64,000 nt of DNA from Alphaproteobacteria bacterium (GTDB taxonomy: Bacteria > Pseudomonadota > Alphaproteobacteria > Rhizobiales > Xanthobacteraceae): NCBI GenBank assembly GCA_037200445.1, contig JBBCGH010000001.1, positions 4,585,162 through 4,649,161 on the forward strand. The letters are read 5' to 3'. How positions within the stretch are numbered: the first letter of the stretch is position 1; every line of letters begins with the position of its first letter. Positions 49,867 to 59,510 of this stretch are shown here, in pieces. A program made the translations under genes and the position numbers. A model generated the notes under the pieces. It saw nothing but the letters and a program-made list of their open reading frames with translations, made no database searches and was not told the origin of the DNA.

Positions 49867-50184
49867 TCACCGCTTCCTTTCGCTCAGCCCCACATACACA
49901 TTGCGGCGGAAGTTGATGAACCGCTTCTGCATCCGCCGCGTCCACGCGGACGTGCCGTCTCCCACGACATGCCGATAGGCCGGCGACTGCAGCACCTGCG
50001 GCGACTCCAGATCGTAGAGCGCAAGATACTTCGGCCCGCCTTCGAGCGCGGTGAAGCGCCGCGCATTGATGAAGCCCGGGATCGCCATCCGCTCGTCGAG
50101 ATGCTCCTCCTCGTACCAGCGGTTGAAGTCCTCCTCGTGCGCGGGATCGATATCCGTCATCATCAACAACAGGCCCTTTGGCAT
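49867..50184 (-). CDS. EthD/dimeric alpha-beta barrel-like small protein
   Basis: 105 residues. LLLMMTDIDPAHEEDFNRWYEEEHLDERMAIPGFINARRFTALEGGPKYLALYDLESPQVL follows the ferredoxin-like dimeric barrel pattern (W-Y-x-E-E-H). ATG 50184 with GGAGGAT 3 bases upstream decides the start. Such proteins assist catabolic oxygenases or isomerise small molecules. Divergent from the binding-protein gene. Confidence 0.8.
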   Translation of the reverse strand: MPKGLLLMMTDIDPAHEEDFNRWYEEEHLDERMAIPGFINARRFTALEGGPKYLALYDLESPQVLQSPAYRHVVGDGTSAWTRRMQKRFINFRRNVYVGLSERKR

Positions 50185-50306
50185 ACATCCTCCGTTTGAA
50201 TTGCCCACTTGCATCACCTAACTGCGAAGTGGGAACACGCGTACTTCCCCCTCCAGCGGCCGCATAGGATAATGCGCCGCAACGGGGATGAAACGGGGGG
50301 AATGCC

Positions 50307-51518
50307 ATGATGAATCGGACAGGCTTTGCGCTGCTCGCCGGACTGCTCGCGACGTGTGCGGCGTCCGCGCAGGTGTCGAACGATGTGGTGAAGCTCGGCG
50401 TCACCAACGACCAGGCGAGCATCTATTCGGCGGCCGGCGGCTTCGGCTCGGTGATCGCGGCGCGCATGGCGGCGGAAGATTTCGGCGGCACGGTGCTCGG
50501 CAAGAAGATCGAGATCGTGTTCGCCGACAACCAGAACAAGCCGGATATCGGCGTCTCGATCGTGCGCCGCTGGATCGACACCGAGAATGTCGACGCCATC
50601 GTGGACGGCGGCTCCTCGGCGGTCGGCATGGCGATCCAGCCGGTGACGCGCGATACCAACAAGGTCTTCCTGATCTCGGGCTCGGGCACGCACGCGCTCA
50701 CCAACCAGAACTGCTCGCCGACCGGTTTCCAGTGGTCGTGGGACACGTTCGGGGTCGCGGCCGGCACCGCGACCGAGCTGATGAAGCAGAAGCTCGACAC
50801 CTGGTTTTTCATCACCGCCGACTACACCTTCGGCCATCTGCTGCAGGCGCAGGCGACCGAGGTGGTGGAGAAACACGGCGGCAAAGTACTCGGCGCGGTG
50901 CGCGTGCCGTTCAATACCTCGGACTTCTCCTCGTTCCTGCTGCAGGCGCAGGCTTCCGGCGCCAAGGTGGTCGCGCTCGCAACCGCCGGCGGCGACACCA
51001 CCAACGCCATCAAGCAGGCGCGCGAGTTCGGCCTCGACAAGCGCGGCCAGAAGGTCGCGGCGCTGTTCATGAACGTCACCGATGTCGATGCGCTCGGCCT
51101 GGAAGCCGCGCAGGGGCTGATCATCACCACGTCTTTCTACTGGGACCGCACCGAAGCGAGCCGCGCCTTCTCGCAGCGCTTCTTCGCGCAGCACAAACGG
51201 ATGCCGACCTTCCTCACCGCGGGCGCCTACTCGGCGGTGACGCACTACTTGAAGGCCGTGCAGGCGGCCGGGACCGACGACACCGCGAAGGTCGTCGAGC
51301 AGATGCGCAAGACCAAGATCAACGATCCGATGACCGAGAACGGGTGGATTCGCGAGGATGGCCGCGTGATGCGCGACTTCTACGTGGTGCAGGTGAAGAA
51401 GCCCGAGGAGTCGAAGTATCCGTGGGATTATTACAGGATCATCGGCACCGTGCCGGCCGAGGAAGCCGCGCTGCCGCTCTCGCGCAGCGAATGCAAGCTG
51501 GTGAAGAAAACGAATTAA
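50307..51518 (+). CDS. branched-chain amino-acid-type ABC substrate-binding protein (LivK-like)
   Basis: 403 residues. Signal peptide about 1-21 (LLATCAASA|Q), then a type-1 periplasmic fold: VVKLGVTNDQASIYSAAGG, FADNQNKPDIGVSIVRRWIDTENVDAIVDGGSSAVGMAI, SGSGTHALTNQNCSPTGFQW and ITADYTFGHLLQAQA. Relatives bind aromatic or small organic acids. No livFGHM genes adjoin; the transporter core must be elsewhere. GGGGGGAATGCC lies just before the start. Confidence 0.92.
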   Translation: MMNRTGFALLAGLLATCAASAQVSNDVVKLGVTNDQASIYSAAGGFGSVIAARMAAEDFGGTVLGKKIEIVFADNQNKPDIGVSIVRRWIDTENVDAIVDGGSSAVGMAIQPVTRDTNKVFLISGSGTHALTNQNCSPTGFQWSWDTFGVAAGTATELMKQKLDTWFFITADYTFGHLLQAQATEVVEKHGGKVLGAVRVPFNTSDFSSFLLQAQASGAKVVALATAGGDTTNAIKQAREFGLDKRGQKVAALFMNVTDVDALGLEAAQGLIITTSFYWDRTEASRAFSQRFFAQHKRMPTFLTAGAYSAVTHYLKAVQAAGTDDTAKVVEQMRKTKINDPMTENGWIREDGRVMRDFYVVQVKKPEESKYPWDYYRIIGTVPAEEAALPLSRSECKLVKKTN

Positions 51519-51560
51519 CTCTAAGGCTGACGCCGTCTTCACAAGCCGAAAGGCGCACGA

Positions 51561-52682
51561 ATGCGGCGGATCGCTTGCGCGGCCATTGTTCTGGCGGCCC
51601 TCTCATCCGCTAGCTCCGCCGGGTCGCTGCCTGAGATCGCCGTCGGACCGGCCGGCTCCTTCCTCGTCAGAAGTGACGGCAGCCTGTGGGTCTGGGGCGA
51701 CTACAACGGTGGACAGAACGCCGGTACTCCCGCCGCCGAGAAAGAGAACACGCACACGGTGCCGGCCGCAGTGGCCGGCCTGTCGGATGTTCTCGCCGTC
51801 TCGGCGGGCAGCGGCCATTCGATTGCGTTGAAACGAGACGGCACGCTCTGGACCTGGGGTTACAATGGCGAGGGTCAACTCGGCACCCGTGCGCCCGCGG
51901 ACAGCCGCTTTCCCAAACCCGAGCAAGTCAGCGGCCTTTCCGGCATCAAGGCGGTCGTGGCCGGAGATCTTCATTGCCTTGCCTTGAAGGGCGACGGCAC
52001 TGTCTGGGCCTGGGGAAACAACTGGCATGGCCAACTTGGCGATGGGACGAAGAACTCGAGCTCTACTCCGAGCCAGGTGACCGGACTCTCCGACATCGCA
52101 GCACTCGCGGCAGCGATGGGACATTCTCTCGCCTTGAGGAGAGACGGCACGGTCTGGGCCTGGGGCTACAATGACGACGGCGAGCTCGGCGATGGCAAGC
52201 GGAAGGACCGCTCCACCCCGTTCCAGATTCCGGGTTTGGCCGGCGTCAAAGCCATCGCGGCCGGATCGCATCATTCCGTGGCGCTGAAGAACGACGGAAC
52301 GGTCTGGGTGTGGGGCGGCCAAGACAAAGCCGATCGGTCGACGACGCCGCGTCGCCTGCCTGGCCTATCCCGCATCATCGCGATTTCTGCCGGCGGCTGG
52401 TATTCGCTCGCCCTGAAAGACGACGGCACCGTCTGGGCCTGGGGCGTCATCGCGAACGGCGACCAGGATGATGACACGATGAACGAGGTCATCAGGAAGC
52501 CGGTTCAGATCAAGGGCCTCACCGACGTTGCCGGCATTGCCGCCGGGCTGTGGCACGCGCTCGCCATCAAAAAGGACGGAACGGTCTGGGCGTGGGGACG
52601 AAATTATTATGGCGCGCTCGGCGACGGCACGGAGACCAGCCGGCGTGCGCCGGTCCGCGCATCGGTCTCCGGAACTCCGTAG
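51561..52682 (+). CDS. secreted RCC1-repeat beta-propeller protein
   Basis: 373 residues with a signal peptide (about 1-20, ASSAGS). Seven copies of a roughly 50-residue RCC1 repeat follow, each with a G-x-SLWVWG or G-TVWAWG core and a GxxHSxAL/DGT turn (for example GHSIALKRDGTLWTWGYNGEGQLG, GDLHCLALKGDGTVWAWGNNWHGQLG). They should close into one seven-bladed propeller outside the cytoplasm. No enzymatic residues are seen; binding of protein or envelope partners is likely. Composition is slightly less GC-biased than its surroundings. Confidence 0.88.
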   Translation: MRRIACAAIVLAALSSASSAGSLPEIAVGPAGSFLVRSDGSLWVWGDYNGGQNAGTPAAEKENTHTVPAAVAGLSDVLAVSAGSGHSIALKRDGTLWTWGYNGEGQLGTRAPADSRFPKPEQVSGLSGIKAVVAGDLHCLALKGDGTVWAWGNNWHGQLGDGTKNSSSTPSQVTGLSDIAALAAAMGHSLALRRDGTVWAWGYNDDGELGDGKRKDRSTPFQIPGLAGVKAIAAGSHHSVALKNDGTVWVWGGQDKADRSTTPRRLPGLSRIIAISAGGWYSLALKDDGTVWAWGVIANGDQDDDTMNEVIRKPVQIKGLTDVAGIAAGLWHALAIKKDGTVWAWGRNYYGALGDGTETSRRAPVRASVSGTP

Positions 52683-52830
52683 CCGTCATCCCGGCCGAGC
52701 CTCAAGCGCGTTTACGCGCGTCTTCGACGCGCTATGGCGAGAGCCGGGATCCATAACCACAGCCCTAACGATTCGGAACTGTTCGTGGTTATGGATTCCG
52801 GGTTCGCCGCTGCGCGGCGCCCCGGAATGA
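52683..52830. repeat. extragenic palindromic repeat, family C copy 3
   Basis: GTCATCCCGGCCGAGC...GGGATCCATAACCACAGC and inverted GTGGTTATGGATTCCGGGTT...CCCCGGAATGACGG. Between convergent gene ends. Confidence 0.85.
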
Positions 52831-52836
52831 CGGCGC

Positions 52837-53610
52837 CTATCTCCCCTTGAACTCCGGCTTGCGCTTTTCGATGAAGGCGCGCTGCGCTTCCTTCGCATCC
52901 TCAGTCTTCGACAGCGCGACCGTCACGGTCTGCTCGAAGCGGTAGCCGTCGCGCGCCGGCATCTCCTCGATGGCGTTGAGCGCGCGCTTGACCTCACGCA
53001 CCGCGACCGGGCTCTTGGCCGCGATCTCGCGCGCGATCGTCATCGCCTCGTCCATCAGCTTCTCGCGTGGCACGCAGGCCGAGATTACGCCAAGCCGATG
53101 CAGCTCGGCCGCCGGAATGCGGCGCCCGGTGAAGTAGATGTACCGCGTCATCGATTTCGCGAAATGGTCCATCAGGAAGCGTCCGCCGCCGGCGAGGCCC
53201 ACATCGAGCTCGGAGATGACGAAATACGCGTCCTCGCTCGCGATCATGATGTCGCAGGCGAGCATCAGCGCGAAGCCCGCGCCGAACGCGCCGCCATTGA
53301 CGGCGCAGATCACCGGCTTCGAACAGTCCGCCACCGCATCGAAAAAATCGCGCACCAGCCGGTTGTTGCGGATGTAGTCGGACGGCTCCTGCGCGATGCC
53401 GACCCGCTCCTTCACGTCGGCGCCGGCCGAGAACAGCTTGCCGGCCGCGGTGAGGATCGCGACGCGTACGTCGTCGCGCGCGCTGATGTCGTCGAACACG
53501 CGGATCAGCTCTTCGCGCGCTTGTCTGTTCTGCGCGTTGACCGGCGGACGGTCGATGGTGACGGTCGCGACATAGTCCGTGACCTCGACGTGGACCGTCT
53601 CGAGTTTCAT
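52837..53610 (-). CDS. enoyl-CoA hydratase/isomerase (crotonase family)
   Basis: 257 residues. Crotonase fold: VTIDRPPVNAQNRQAREEL, oxyanion loops LFSAGADVKER and AVNGGAFGAGFALMLACD, then SELDVGLAGGG. The start ATG overlaps the stop of the ligase gene (ATGA), so it ends a six-gene operon with the sarcosine oxidase genes. It presumably hydrates or isomerises the CoA ester made by that ligase. Specific substrate unknown. Confidence 0.92.
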   Translation of the reverse strand: MKLETVHVEVTDYVATVTIDRPPVNAQNRQAREELIRVFDDISARDDVRVAILTAAGKLFSAGADVKERVGIAQEPSDYIRNNRLVRDFFDAVADCSKPVICAVNGGAFGAGFALMLACDIMIASEDAYFVISELDVGLAGGGRFLMDHFAKSMTRYIYFTGRRIPAAELHRLGVISACVPREKLMDEAMTIAREIAAKSPVAVREVKRALNAIEEMPARDGYRFEQTVTVALSKTEDAKEAQRAFIEKRKPEFKGR

Positions 53611-55691
53611 TCGCCGTCTCCGGTGAGGATCAGTGCATCGACCGCAACGCCGCCCTTGGGCAACGCGATGAACGGGTTGATCTCGGCGCTGGCGACTTCC
53701 GGGTGCGCAGCCGCGAAGCGCGACAGCGCAACCAGCGCATCCGCAAGCGCGTCGAGATCGGCGGGCGGCTTTCCGCGCGCGCCGGCGAGTAGCGGGAAAC
53801 CCTTGATGCCGCGGATCATCTCCAGCGCCGTCGCGCGATCGATCGGCGCGAGCCGCAAGGTCACGTCCTTCAGTACTTCGACATAGACGCCGCCGAGGCC
53901 GAACATCACGACCGGCCCGAACATCGGATCGCGTTTCGCGCCGATCACGGTCTCGACGCCGCCCTCGATCATGCGGGCGACCAGCGCGCCGTCGATGCGG
54001 GCTTTCGGTGCGTGCGTCCGCACGCGCGCCATCATCGCATCGTAGCCAGCCGCGACCTCGTCCGCCGTGCGCAGGCTGAGCACCACACCGCCAGCCTCCG
54101 ACTTGTGCGCGATATCGGCCGACAGCACCTTCAGCACAACCGGATGCCCGATCCCGTTCGCGGCCATGACCGCCTCGGCGCGCGTGCGGGCGATCTTTTC
54201 GGTGGAAAAGCGAATGCCGACGGCACCGAATAGCCGCTTCGCGTCCGCCTCGTTGATCGGGCCGGGGGGCAGTGCCTGCGCCACTTCGATCTTGGCCGAG
54301 GCGATTCGCGACCTCGCAAATCCCTGCGCCAGCCGCGACAGCGCCGCCACTGCCGCAATCGCGCGGGTCGGGTCTTCGAACGTCAGGAACCCTATCTCGA
54401 AGAACTCGTCCGCCATCTCGCGCGGCAGACGGGCGCACAGCATGAACACGCGATCGGGGAAGCGCTCGCGCACCTGTTGCAGCGAGGGCCTGAGCTTTTC
54501 CATCACGCCGGGCGATGTGCCGGTGTGGGCGAGGAAGCTGATCACGCTGTCGACGTTGCCCTCGTCCGCCACGATGTTGAGGATGGTGGTGAACACCGAC
54601 CAGTCGTTGATCACCTGCGCGGTGGCGTCGACCGGATTGGCCGGGCCGGCGAACGGCACCATCGCCAAAATCTTTTGCTGCGAGGCGTCCGGCATGCGCG
54701 GCAATTCGAGAGCGAGTTCGGCCGCCGCATCCGCCATCTGGATGCCGACGCCGCCGGAGATCGTCACGACGCCGACGCGCGGCGTCTTGGGAAACACGCG
54801 ACCGGCGCACGCATAGGTGACATCGACCAGCTCGTCGATCGAGCGCGCGCGGTGCACGTTGTATTCGCGGAACACCGCATCGAACACGGCGTCGGAGCCC
54901 ACCAGCGAACCCGTGTGCGAGGCGACCGCCGCAACACCCTGCTCGGAGACGCCGACCTTCATGGCGACGACGGGCTTCCGGTTCGCCGCCGCGCGAGCGA
55001 GCGCAGCGCGCAGCCGCGCGCCGTCGCGGCAGCCTTCGAGATAGATCATGATCACGCCGGTGTCGGGATCGTCGGCGAGCCAGTCGACGCATTCGGCGAC
55101 ATCGACATCGGCCTCGTTGCCGGTCGCGACGCAATGGGAAAAACCAAGCCCGCGCTCCGCGGCGATCGCGAGGAAGTAGGTGCCAAAGGCGCCGCTCTGG
55201 CTGACGATGCCGACCGGCCCGACGCGCGGCCAGAGCGGATCGAAGTATGACGAGAAGGTCGAGTAGAGGCCGATGCGCGTATTGAGCATGCCCAAACTAT
55301 TGGGTCCGACCAGCTTCATCCCGCCCGCCGCGCAGCGCCGCGCAAGCTCGGTCTGCATCGCGCGGCCTTCCGCGCCGGTCTCGGCAAAGCCGGAGGAGAA
55401 CATCACGGCAGCCTTCACGCCCTTGGCGATGCAATCGTCCACTGCCTGCATCGCGGCTTTGGCCGGCACCGCGATGATCGCCTGGTCGATCTCGCCCGGC
55501 GCGTCCTTGATCGACGCGTAGGCGGTCAGCCCCTGAATTTCCTTCTGGTTCGGGTTGATCGGTACGATCGGGCCCTTGAAGCCATATTTGGTGAATCGCA
55601 CCGGCCGCCCGCCGATGCGGGTCGGGTCGCTCGACGCGCCGATGATCGCAAGGCTGCGCGGGCGGAACAGCGGATCGAGCGGATGCGTCAC
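53607..55691 (-). CDS. NDP-forming acyl-CoA synthetase (fused alpha-beta acetate-CoA ligase type)
   Basis: 694 residues. N-terminal CoA-binding domain (RSLAIIGASSDPTRIGGRPVRF), succinyl-CoA-ligase-like domain with the phospho-His candidate in VASHTGSLVGSD, and a C-terminal ATP-grasp domain (about 475-690; GHPVVLKVLSADIAHKSEAGGVVL, FGPVVMFGLGGVYVEV). It makes acyl-CoA from an acid, or the reverse with ATP gain. GTG 55691 is the start because it shares a GTGA overlap with the soxG stop. An unexpected member of a sarcosine-oxidase operon. Confidence 0.92.
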   Translation of the reverse strand: MTHPLDPLFRPRSLAIIGASSDPTRIGGRPVRFTKYGFKGPIVPINPNQKEIQGLTAYASIKDAPGEIDQAIIAVPAKAAMQAVDDCIAKGVKAAVMFSSGFAETGAEGRAMQTELARRCAAGGMKLVGPNSLGMLNTRIGLYSTFSSYFDPLWPRVGPVGIVSQSGAFGTYFLAIAAERGLGFSHCVATGNEADVDVAECVDWLADDPDTGVIMIYLEGCRDGARLRAALARAAANRKPVVAMKVGVSEQGVAAVASHTGSLVGSDAVFDAVFREYNVHRARSIDELVDVTYACAGRVFPKTPRVGVVTISGGVGIQMADAAAELALELPRMPDASQQKILAMVPFAGPANPVDATAQVINDWSVFTTILNIVADEGNVDSVISFLAHTGTSPGVMEKLRPSLQQVRERFPDRVFMLCARLPREMADEFFEIGFLTFEDPTRAIAAVAALSRLAQGFARSRIASAKIEVAQALPPGPINEADAKRLFGAVGIRFSTEKIARTRAEAVMAANGIGHPVVLKVLSADIAHKSEAGGVVLSLRTADEVAAGYDAMMARVRTHAPKARIDGALVARMIEGGVETVIGAKRDPMFGPVVMFGLGGVYVEVLKDVTLRLAPIDRATALEMIRGIKGFPLLAGARGKPPADLDALADALVALSRFAAAHPEVASAEINPFIALPKGGVAVDALILTGDGE

Positions 55692-56287
55692 GAGCCCCTC
55701 ACTTCGTAACCGAACTCGGCCGCGGATGCGGTCAGCCACGACCAGAAGCTGCCCGCCATGCTGCGCGGCGCCGCGAGCTGATACGTCGCCTCATCGAGCA
55801 TGTCGATTTGCGTGTTGATATAGCCGACGACCGTGCACGCGACATCACCCGGCTTGAACGCATTCGGATGCAGGTCGACCGGCACGCCCTTGGCAAGCAC
55901 GTCGCGCACGCGCGGCCCACTGACGCGCAGCACCAGCCGCGCGTCCGATTGATCGGAGACCGCGGCGAATGGGCCGATACGCGCGCGCACCCGTGCGGCG
56001 AAGCCCGCCGCGTCTGCGCCGTCTGCGCTTGCGAGCCACTGGTCCGGGCCGACACCGGCGAACGTGACGTGGCCGCGCGTCACCCGGCGTGGCCCATCCG
56101 GCAGCGCGATGCCGAACGCGGTGTTGACTGCGTTGAACAGTGCGAAGTGCTTCTCGCGTTTGCAGATGACGCTGGCGAAGGCGAGATCGGTGATCTCTTC
56201 GATCACGACGCCCGCCGCTCCGGCGCGGCCGTAATGACCGGGGAGCGCAATGCCCGAGAGCGCGGAGCGTTCGGCGAGGCTAACCAT
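55688..56287 (-). CDS. soxG: sarcosine oxidase gamma subunit
   Basis: 199 residues. GcvT-like small subunit: LAERSALSGIALPGHYG, VTFAGVGPDQWLASAD, LRVSGPRVRDVLAKGVPVDLHPNAFKPGDVACTVVGYINTQIDMLDEATYQLAAPRSMAGSFWSWL. The start (ATG 56287) overlaps soxA by 8 bases. It completes a four-subunit oxidase that demethylates sarcosine to glycine, formaldehyde or methylene-tetrahydrofolate, and peroxide. Confidence 0.9.
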   Translation of the reverse strand: MVSLAERSALSGIALPGHYGRAGAAGVVIEEITDLAFASVICKREKHFALFNAVNTAFGIALPDGPRRVTRGHVTFAGVGPDQWLASADGADAAGFAARVRARIGPFAAVSDQSDARLVLRVSGPRVRDVLAKGVPVDLHPNAFKPGDVACTVVGYINTQIDMLDEATYQLAAPRSMAGSFWSWLTASAAEFGYEVRGS

Positions 56288-59237
56288 CGAGCCGCGCTCC
56301 TTCAGTGTCGAAGAACACCGGATTGCAGATCTCCACTTCAACGTCGCCATTGCGCACAGGGTCGTAGGCGCGCACGCGCTCGCCGATACGCTGCGGCCCG
56401 CGCTCAATCACGCCAAGCCCGATCCAGTGACCGAGCATGGGCGAGAACGCGACCGAGGTCATGTAGCCCTGGTCGTTCTCAATTCGCGCAGCGGCCCCGA
56501 CGGGAAGAAAATGCGCGCCGGCGCGCAACCGTGCCTTGCGATCGACGGGACGAAATCCGGCGAACGCCGGCCGGTCCTCCGCGAGCAGCGCGGGACGCTG
56601 CGCCATGACGCGGCCGATGCAATCCTTCTTCGCCGACACCATCCGTCCGAGACCGAGATCGCGTGCGGTCAACTGCCCGTTGATCTCGTTGCCGGACACA
56701 TGACCCTTCTCGATGCGCATCACGCCGAGCGCCTCGGTGCCGTAGGGCGTGATGGCGAATTCCTCGCCCGCCGCCATGATGGCGCGGATCAGCGCATCGC
56801 CGTAGCCAGCGGGCACGGCCAGCTCATAGGCGAGCTCGCCCGAGAACGACAAGCGATACAGTCGCGCGCCGATGCCGCCGACCGTCACCTCGCGCGCACC
56901 GAGGTGGGGTAGCGCCTTATCGCTGACGTCGAATTTCTCGTCGATGACTTTGCGCAGCACGTCGCGCGACCGCGGCCCCGCGATCGCAAACTGCGCCCAT
57001 TGTTCCGACACGGAGACGAGCTGCACGTCGAGCGACGGCCACAGCACCTGATGGCAGAATTCCAGATGCTGCATGGTGCGGGCAGCATTGGCGGTCGTGC
57101 TCATCATGACGAAGCGCTCGGGCGCAAGCCGCGCCACCGTGCCGTCGTCCTGCACGAAGCCATCCTCTCGCAGCATCAGCGCATAGCGTGCCTTGCCGAC
57201 GGGAAGCGTCGAAAACGTGTTGGCACAGACGCGATCCAGGAACACGGCGGCGTCCGCACCCTCGATCTCGATCTTCCCAAAGGTGGAGACATCGCACACG
57301 CCGACGCTGCGGCGCGTCGTGGTCACTTCGCGGCTGACGGTTTCGAGCCAATCCTTCTCGCCGGCGCGCGGGTAGTACTGCGCCCGAATCCATGCGCCGG
57401 TCTCGATAAACACCGCGCCTTGTTCCGTGGCCCATTGATGCGAGGGCGTGAGGCGAATGGGGCGGAAGCCGCGGCCGCGATGATGGCCCGCCATCGCACC
57501 GAAGCTCACCGGCACGTAGGGTGGCCGGTAGGTCGTGGTGCCGACCTCCAGAATGCTGCGGCCGGACAGTTCGGCGAGGATCGCAAGCCCGGTGACGTTC
57601 GCGATCTTGCCCTGGTCGGTCGCCATACCGAGCGTGGTGTAGCGCTTGAGGTGCTCGACGGCGCTGAAGCCTTCGCGGTCGGCGAGCGCGATATCGTTCA
57701 CCGTCACGTCGTTCTGGAAATCGACGAAAGCCTTGGCGCGGCTTTCCTTCACATGCCACAGCGGTGCAATTGCCGCGGGCTCGTCGTCCGCGCGCGGCCG
57801 CGCGATCGAGGCCATCGGATATCCGCACTCGACCGCCGCCATGGCGCCCGCCGCCATGCCGCCGGTGAGGCACTGGCCAAGCGTCAGCGCGCCGTTCGCC
57901 GCACCGGCTACATGCATGCCCTCCGGGATCGAGCCGGGCGTGAACGCGGCGATCTCCTCGGTCCACACCGGTTTGCCGCCGAGATGACAGGTCAGATGCA
58001 CCGCGGGATTCCAGCCGCCGGACACTGCAAGCGCATCGCACTCGATTTTGGTCGTGCGGCCGTTCCCGATCACGTCGATCGCCGTGACGCCGAGCCGGCC
58101 GTGCACGTGCGAGACCTGCGCGCCGGTGATCGCCCGGATGCCGAGCGCCTTGAATTCGCCGGGCGGCTCGGCGCGCGCGTCGATGACGGCTGCGATCTCG
58201 ATCCCGGCCGCATGCGCTTCGGCCGCCGTGCGCCAGCCGTCGTCGTTGTTGGTGAAGACAGCGATGCGCCGCCCGGGCGCCGCCGCATAGCGATTGATAT
58301 AGCCGCGCACCGCACTCGCCAGCATCACGCCGGGGCGATCGTTGTTACCGAACGCGATTCCGCGCTCGTGCGCGCCCGCCGCCAGCACCGCGCGCTTCGC
58401 CACGATCTTCCACACCCGCTGGCGCACCTCGTGCTCAGGCGGCAGGAGCACGTGATCGTTGACGCGCTCGATCCCCGCGTACTGGCCGTGGTCGAACACG
58501 CTGGTGACTGTCGTGCGGCGCATGATCCGCACGTCGGGCATCGATGCGAGCTCGGCCTCGACCTGCGCAGCCCATTCGATGCCCGGCTTCGCGTCGATCT
58601 CGGTGCGTTCGTCCAGCAACCGGCCGCCGAGCCGGAAGTCCTCATCGCACAAGATCACGCGCGCACCGGCACGCGCGGCCGCAAGCGCCGCCATCAGTCC
58701 GGCAGGCCCCGCGCCGATCACCAGCACATCGCAATGCGCGAAGGCCTTCTCGTAGTGATCCGGATCCTCGGTGCCCGCCGCGCGGCCGAGCCCCGCCGCG
58801 CGCCGGATCAGCGGCTCGTACACCGCCTCCCAGAATTTCGCGGGCCACATGAAGGTCTTGTAGTAGAACCCCGCGGGAAGGAAGCGCGCGAGTGCGTTAT
58901 TGATCTCGCCGATATCAAACGTCAGCGACGGCCAGCGGTTCTGGCTGCTGGCGACCAAGCCTTCGTAAAGCTCCGCGGTCGTCGCGCGCGAGTTCGGCTC
59001 GCGCCGCGCGCCGGTGCGCAGCTCGACCAGCGCATTCGGCTCCTCGGAGCCCGCTGTGAGGATCCCGCGCGGCCGATGATACTTGAACGAGCGTCCGACC
59101 AGCGTCACGCCATTCGCGATCAGCGCGGAGGCGAGCGTATCGCCGGCAAACCCGGAATACGTTTCGCCATCGAATGAGAACGACAGCGGCTGCGCGCGGT
59201 CGATCAGCCCGCCGCTTGCGAGGCGATGCGCGCTCAC
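56280..59237 (-). CDS. soxA: sarcosine oxidase alpha subunit
   Basis: 985 residues, full length. Ferredoxin-like N-terminal domain (GETYSGFAGDTLASALIANGV, GRSFKYHRPRG), then an NAD-binding core (VLVIGAGPAGLMAALAAARAGARVILCDED) and a C-terminal GcvT-like folate domain (about 595-970; DVSTFGKIEIEGADAAVFLDRV). GTG 59237 overlaps the soxD stop (GTGA). It carries bound NAD and the folate site of the complex. Confidence 0.95.
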   Translation of the reverse strand: MSAHRLASGGLIDRAQPLSFSFDGETYSGFAGDTLASALIANGVTLVGRSFKYHRPRGILTAGSEEPNALVELRTGARREPNSRATTAELYEGLVASSQNRWPSLTFDIGEINNALARFLPAGFYYKTFMWPAKFWEAVYEPLIRRAAGLGRAAGTEDPDHYEKAFAHCDVLVIGAGPAGLMAALAAARAGARVILCDEDFRLGGRLLDERTEIDAKPGIEWAAQVEAELASMPDVRIMRRTTVTSVFDHGQYAGIERVNDHVLLPPEHEVRQRVWKIVAKRAVLAAGAHERGIAFGNNDRPGVMLASAVRGYINRYAAAPGRRIAVFTNNDDGWRTAAEAHAAGIEIAAVIDARAEPPGEFKALGIRAITGAQVSHVHGRLGVTAIDVIGNGRTTKIECDALAVSGGWNPAVHLTCHLGGKPVWTEEIAAFTPGSIPEGMHVAGAANGALTLGQCLTGGMAAGAMAAVECGYPMASIARPRADDEPAAIAPLWHVKESRAKAFVDFQNDVTVNDIALADREGFSAVEHLKRYTTLGMATDQGKIANVTGLAILAELSGRSILEVGTTTYRPPYVPVSFGAMAGHHRGRGFRPIRLTPSHQWATEQGAVFIETGAWIRAQYYPRAGEKDWLETVSREVTTTRRSVGVCDVSTFGKIEIEGADAAVFLDRVCANTFSTLPVGKARYALMLREDGFVQDDGTVARLAPERFVMMSTTANAARTMQHLEFCHQVLWPSLDVQLVSVSEQWAQFAIAGPRSRDVLRKVIDEKFDVSDKALPHLGAREVTVGGIGARLYRLSFSGELAYELAVPAGYGDALIRAIMAAGEEFAITPYGTEALGVMRIEKGHVSGNEINGQLTARDLGLGRMVSAKKDCIGRVMAQRPALLAEDRPAFAGFRPVDRKARLRAGAHFLPVGAAARIENDQGYMTSVAFSPMLGHWIGLGVIERGPQRIGERVRAYDPVRNGDVEVEICNPVFFDTEGARLDG

Positions 59238-59503
59238 GCCTCGGCTCCACGCTGCGCGAATTTCACCTCGCCAATCTCATGCGTGCGCGTGTTGCGCGTG
59301 ACGATCAGCCATGCGCGGCAGCCGCTGCCGTGAAACCAGAGCTCCTGGCGCAGGCCGGACGGATTCTCGCGCAGGTAAACGTAATCGTGGAACGCCGGCA
59401 TCGCGTCCGGCGCAGCCGGGTCGGGGCGTTGCACGGTCGCGTCGCCGAGGTAGGTGAACTCCTCGTTGCCGCGTGGACCGCAAAAGGGACAGGGGATACG
59501 CAC
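59234..59503 (-). CDS. soxD: sarcosine oxidase delta subunit
   Basis: 89 residues. Zinc-binding small subunit: IPCPFCGPRGNEEFTYLGDA at the front, YLRENPSGLRQELWFHGSGCRAWL in the middle, with C-x-x-C, His and Cys ligands. GTG start 59503, 7 bases after soxB. The length is typical (about 90-100). Confidence 0.92.
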   Translation of the reverse strand: MRIPCPFCGPRGNEEFTYLGDATVQRPDPAAPDAMPAFHDYVYLRENPSGLRQELWFHGSGCRAWLIVTRNTRTHEIGEVKFAQRGAEA

Positions 59504-59510
59504 GCCGACC

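Noticed and set aside
50214-51542. 442-codon minus-strand open frame opposite the LivK-like gene
   Set aside because: Shadow of a clear binding-protein gene; no motif and no start signal.
57000-59177. 725-codon plus-strand open frame opposite soxA
   Set aside because: Shadow of soxA, which is full length and joined to soxD and soxG by overlaps.
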